53,679 bases of DNA from Syntrophorhabdales bacterium (GTDB taxonomy: Bacteria > Desulfobacterota > Syntrophorhabdia > Syntrophorhabdales > WCHB1-27): the NCBI GenBank assembly GCA_035541455.1, contig DATKNH010000085.1, forward strand, positions 1-53,679, read 5' to 3'. Under the pieces are notes generated by a model. It was given only the letters and a program-made list of their open reading frames with translations. It was not told the origin of the DNA and did no database searches. A program made the translations under genes and the position numbers. Positions 50,534 through 53,679 of this stretch are shown here, one piece after another. Position 1 is the first letter of the stretch. The number at the start of each line of letters is the position of its first letter.

Positions 50534-52480
50534 ATGGCAGGAGTACTCTTTAGCTACTGGCAGGGGGAGCTCGTTGATAATCGGGGGAAGAGCAGGGAAG
50601 AGTTCTCCGCTCCCAAGCGGCTCAGGCTTCCTGAAGAGTTTGCTGCCGGTGAACCGATAAAAGCCTTCATGGGCTGGGATGGTATCGCACTCTTCGATGA
50701 GAAGGTGGATATAGTCGACATGTGCGTCAAGTATGTCGAGGCAGTCCAGAAGGAATCGTGCGGCCGATGCCTGCCCTGCAGGATAGGAACGAAGGTAATT
50801 CTTGACAGGCTGAAAGCAATTTCTGCCGGGCAGGGTAGTAAGGAAGATCTCGGCTTCATCGAGTCCCTCTCGTCTGAAATCAGACAAGGCTCCAAGTGCC
50901 AGATCGGCCAGACAGGATTGGTACCACTGCTACACGCGATGGATCATTTTTCAGAAAGCTTCGAACGATGCATTGCAGGGCAGAAGGCAGTTGGCGGCAC
51001 CTACCGTGCTTCGGTCACAGCCCCCTGCTTCAGTGTGTGCCCGACCAAGCTGAAAATACCCCACTACGTTGAGGCGATTGCAGAAGGGAGATTCACCGAT
51101 TCCCTCAGTACAATCCGTGAGGATACGTGCCTCGCGGGCATCCTCGGCAGGGTTTGTGTGCGGCCCTGTGAGTCGAACTGCAGAAGAGCCAATATCGACG
51201 AAGCGATTTCGATCAAGTATCTGAAACGCTTCGTTGCAGATTTTGAACTGGAGAAAGAGAAACAGCCCGACATCAAGAGAGCGGCCGCTAATGCTAAAAA
51301 GGTCGCCGTGATCGGCGCAGGTCCCGCCGGACTCTCCGTTGCCTATTATCTGGGCCAGATGGGCTATAACGTTACAATCCTCGAGCGCCTTGGCGAGCCG
51401 GGCGGCATGGCAGCCGTCGGAATACCAGACTACCGCCTGCCTCGTCCGATAGTCGGTGGCGAAACCGACTTGCTATCAGGCCTCGGCGTGGAGATCAAGT
51501 ACGGCGTCAACGTGGGAAAGGATGTCACCATGGCCGAACTGCAGAAGGAATATGATGCGATCTTCATCGGTGTCGGCGCGCATGGAAGTTCTCCCATGGG
51601 CGTTGATGGTGAGGACAGAGGCTACAGGGGCTTCATACCCGGGGTCAAATATCTGCTCGACGTCAACAACGGAAAAGATCCGTATCCTGAAGGGAAGAAG
51701 GTGGTGGTGGTCGGTGGCGGCAACGTGGCCATGGACTGCGTGCGTTCGTCCTTTCGCGTGGGAAAGCCTGACGTAAATCTCGTCTACCGCAGGACCAAAG
51801 CGGAGATGCCTGCTGACCCGGTCGAGATCCACGATGCGGAAGAAGAGGGTGTAAAATTCCACTATCTTTGCAATCCCACACGCATCATCGAAAAAGATGG
51901 CAAGGTGGTGGCCGTGGAATTGATCCGCATGGAACTGGGCGAACCCGATGCAAGCGGCCGCAGAAGACCGGTTCCTGTGCCCAATTCTGAATTCATCATA
52001 GAGACTGATATCCTGATCCCTGCGATCGGGCAGGTGGTCGATTTCGGCTTTCTCGCAGGGATTGAAGGCTTGCAATTGACCAAGTGGAAGACCGTGCAAG
52101 TCAATCAGGAAACATTTGAGACCACGGCAAAGGGCATCTTCTCGGCCGGCGACTGCGAGACCGGGCCGGACGTGCTGGTCCGTGCCTGCGGCAACGGGAA
52201 ACGCGCTGCCTGGAAGATTGATCAGTACCTGCGCGGTGAGCAGGTTGCGCCCCGCGTCGAGGAACGCTTCAATACTTTATTTTCAACCGTGAAGGTCTAC
52301 CAGAAGGATGAGAACCTCGGCATTACCGGTGGAGACAAGAGACTCCATCTCAGGATGCTGGAACCTGAGACGAGGAAATGGAACTTCGATGAAGTAGAAG
52401 AAGGATACAAGGTAAACGAGGCCATGAAGGAGGCGAGCCGCTGTCTGCGCTGCTTCCGCATCGGCATGGTTGCGGTATAA
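50534..52480 (+). CDS. NuoF C-terminal iron-sulphur domain fused to GltD-like NAD(P)H oxidoreductase
   Basis: A 648-residue fusion. Residues about 45-150 match only the C-terminal cluster domain of NuoF (Cys76, 79, 82 in ESCGRCLPCRIGT and Cys122 in SKCQIG). Then a Fer4_20 domain (Cys165, 169, 199, 208, 212, 216), an FAD site VIGAGPAGLSVAYYLGQMG and an NAD(P) site VVVVGGGNVAMDCVRSS form a GltD/NfnB-like module, ending GIFSAGDCETGPDVLV and CLRC. NuoE and the FMN/NADH-binding half of NuoF are absent, so this module probably serves as electron entry, perhaps using NADPH. It starts three bases after the nuoD stop. Confidence 0.9.
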   Translation: MAGVLFSYWQGELVDNRGKSREEFSAPKRLRLPEEFAAGEPIKAFMGWDGIALFDEKVDIVDMCVKYVEAVQKESCGRCLPCRIGTKVILDRLKAISAGQGSKEDLGFIESLSSEIRQGSKCQIGQTGLVPLLHAMDHFSESFERCIAGQKAVGGTYRASVTAPCFSVCPTKLKIPHYVEAIAEGRFTDSLSTIREDTCLAGILGRVCVRPCESNCRRANIDEAISIKYLKRFVADFELEKEKQPDIKRAAANAKKVAVIGAGPAGLSVAYYLGQMGYNVTILERLGEPGGMAAVGIPDYRLPRPIVGGETDLLSGLGVEIKYGVNVGKDVTMAELQKEYDAIFIGVGAHGSSPMGVDGEDRGYRGFIPGVKYLLDVNNGKDPYPEGKKVVVVGGGNVAMDCVRSSFRVGKPDVNLVYRRTKAEMPADPVEIHDAEEEGVKFHYLCNPTRIIEKDGKVVAVELIRMELGEPDASGRRRPVPVPNSEFIIETDILIPAIGQVVDFGFLAGIEGLQLTKWKTVQVNQETFETTAKGIFSAGDCETGPDVLVRACGNGKRAAWKIDQYLRGEQVAPRVEERFNTLFSTVKVYQKDENLGITGGDKRLHLRMLEPETRKWNFDEVEEGYKVNEAMKEASRCLRCFRIGMVAV

Positions 52481-52498
52481 GAGCAGGGTCCAGGAAGA

Positions 52499-53679
52499 AT
52501 GATAAAGCTCACGATTAATGGCCGCGCAATAGAGACCGCTCCCGGGAAGACGATCCTGGAGGTTGCGCGAGAAAATAATATCTACATACCGACGCTCTGC
52601 TTCCATGAGAATCTTCTGCCCATAGGCTCGTGCCGGCTCTGCATCGTCGAAGTGGAGGGCTATGCCAATCCTGTCGCATCGTGTGTGACCACTGCGGTCG
52701 ATGGAATCTCTGTGATTACGCACTCTGACAGGCTTTTCAGGATGAGGCAGGATTACCTGAAATTTTTGCTTATCCATCATCCGCTGGAGTGTCCTATCTG
52801 TGACGCCGGCGGCGAGTGCCGGCTGCAGGACCTGGTCTTTGAACATCGGCTTGAAAAAGTAGACCTGCACGCAACACGCGAACCAAAGAAGCAGCTCTTC
52901 TTTTCCACGCCGCTGATCCGCTATTTTCAGGACAGGTGCGTACTCTGCCTGCGCTGCGTGCATGCGTGCAGAGAAGTGTCGGGCAGGGGCGTGCTCGATC
53001 TTGTGGACAATGGCATCGAAGCGAAGATGAAGGTTACGCGGCCGGAAGACTGCATCTCGTGCGGTGAATGCCTGGGTGTCTGCCCGGTCGGTTCGCTGAC
53101 GGAAAACCTGAGCCCCGTAAAATCAAGGTTCTGGCAGACAGAGAGAACGCGGACTACCTGCCCGCACTGCGGCTTCGGCTGCTCCTTTGACCTGGAAGTT
53201 TTTGAGAACCGGTACATTACCAATGTGGTCAGCGACACAGAGCACCTGCCCAATCGCGGTTCTCTCTGCGTTATGGGTCGCTTCGGTTACGATTTTGTTA
53301 ACCATGAAGCGAAGATGACCGCGGCATGCGTCAGGACAAACGGCACCTCGCGAGCCTGTACCTTTGACGATTCGGTCACCATTGCAGCCGAGAGTATGAA
53401 GCGCCTCGACGAAGCCGGAAAAGGCATAGGCTTTCTCGTCTCTTCCCGCGCAACAAACGAGGAAGTGTATCTCATCAAGGAAATAGCAGCGCTCCTCAGC
53501 AAGGGCTTCGTGGCGTCACCTGCGTACTACCATACGGGGAAGGTCTTCAATCTTTACAGAGATATGGGCCTTTCAAATCTCTACTCGTACGATGACCTGA
53601 AAAAATGCGATCTCATCATCATCGCCGGTGCAAACCTGCTCTCCAATAACCATCTATTGGCAAATAAGGTGCGCGAGGC
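52499..53679 (+). CDS. nuoG: NuoG/formate-dehydrogenase-like iron-sulphur subunit, partial
   Basis: The frame starts at ATG 52499 and runs off the right edge after 393 codons. It has a [2Fe-2S] domain (Cys34, 45, 48, 62), a His94/Cys98/Cys101/Cys107 cluster, two ferredoxin clusters (Cys147-157 and Cys185-195), then TCPHCGFGCSFDLEV with Cys221, 224, 228 and 257, the [4Fe-4S] site of molybdopterin oxidoreductases. NuoG of E. coli type carries a degenerate molybdopterin domain; here the cysteines match formate dehydrogenase well. It starts 18 bases after the fusion gene. Either NuoG or an FdhA-type subunit is possible; the active-site residue is outside the window. Confidence 0.9.
   Translation, partial: MIKLTINGRAIETAPGKTILEVARENNIYIPTLCFHENLLPIGSCRLCIVEVEGYANPVASCVTTAVDGISVITHSDRLFRMRQDYLKFLLIHHPLECPICDAGGECRLQDLVFEHRLEKVDLHATREPKKQLFFSTPLIRYFQDRCVLCLRCVHACREVSGRGVLDLVDNGIEAKMKVTRPEDCISCGECLGVCPVGSLTENLSPVKSRFWQTERTRTTCPHCGFGCSFDLEVFENRYITNVVSDTEHLPNRGSLCVMGRFGYDFVNHEAKMTAACVRTNGTSRACTFDDSVTIAAESMKRLDEAGKGIGFLVSSRATNEEVYLIKEIAALLSKGFVASPAYYHTGKVFNLYRDMGLSNLYSYDDLKKCDLIIIAGANLLSNNHLLANKVRE

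Overview
The window looks like a chromosomal segment of an anaerobic bacterium of the deltaproteobacterial (Desulfobacterota) type, possibly a syntroph related to Syntrophorhabdus. This is inferred from gene content only: a membrane-bound uptake [NiFe] hydrogenase, a variant complex I, a molybdenum-cofactor block, many solute-binding-protein-dependent carboxylate transporters (five TctC, two TctAB pairs, one TRAP system) and a SynChlorMet-type peptide gene. No marker gene proves the taxonomy.

Layout. 1-393: right end of an integrated element (start of a tyrosine integrase reading off the left edge, four TGTGGGGAAT repeats, and a tRNA-Glu 3' fragment acting as the att site). 615-1307: a PqqD-like recognition domain fused to a Cys-rich tail, probably a RiPP precursor. 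1354-5315 (minus): hydrogenase operon hyaABCD. 5435-9244: eroded DNA holding a deleted prenyltransferase, a solitary TctC, a lipoprotein, a frameshifted gene and a czc efflux operon collapsed to its two ends. 9321-13972 (plus): a ferritin/VIT1 protein and a tight methyltransferase, deacetylase, ATP-grasp, glycosyltransferase set. 13999-16894 (minus): TRAP transporter. 17101-22638: penicillin-binding protein 1A divergent from miaA, scpB, pilT, pilU. 23286-26289 (minus): tctCBA. 26536-36948 (plus): catabolic cluster with three TctC paralogues, an IlvD/Edd dehydratase, split aconitase X, TctAB and an FAD oxidoreductase. 36945-38726 (minus): orphan HPr-kinase/PEPCK-like NTPase. 38841-44640 (minus): molybdenum cofactor genes. 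45079-47244: a second class A PBP. 47387-53679 (plus): a PII-like protein and nuoABCD, a NuoF-GltD fusion and nuoG, continuing past the right edge.

How it fits together. The hydrogenase and the complex I-like locus would handle H2, quinone and pyridine-nucleotide electrons. The molybdenum block would supply cofactor for enzymes such as the NuoG-like subunit, which keeps the cysteines of a molybdopterin-type iron-sulphur site. The Tct and TRAP systems would import organic acids, and the dehydratase/aconitase X/FAD cluster probably degrades one of them.

Most unusual items: the recognition-domain/Cys-rich fusion; a hairpin-rich intergenic repeat found twice, each time flanked by a duplication of the local gene junction; the split aconitase X cluster; a probable ATT start codon in scpB; paired GTMACGTKAC palindromes before a tctC; and the NuoF-GltD fusion replacing NuoE/NuoF.
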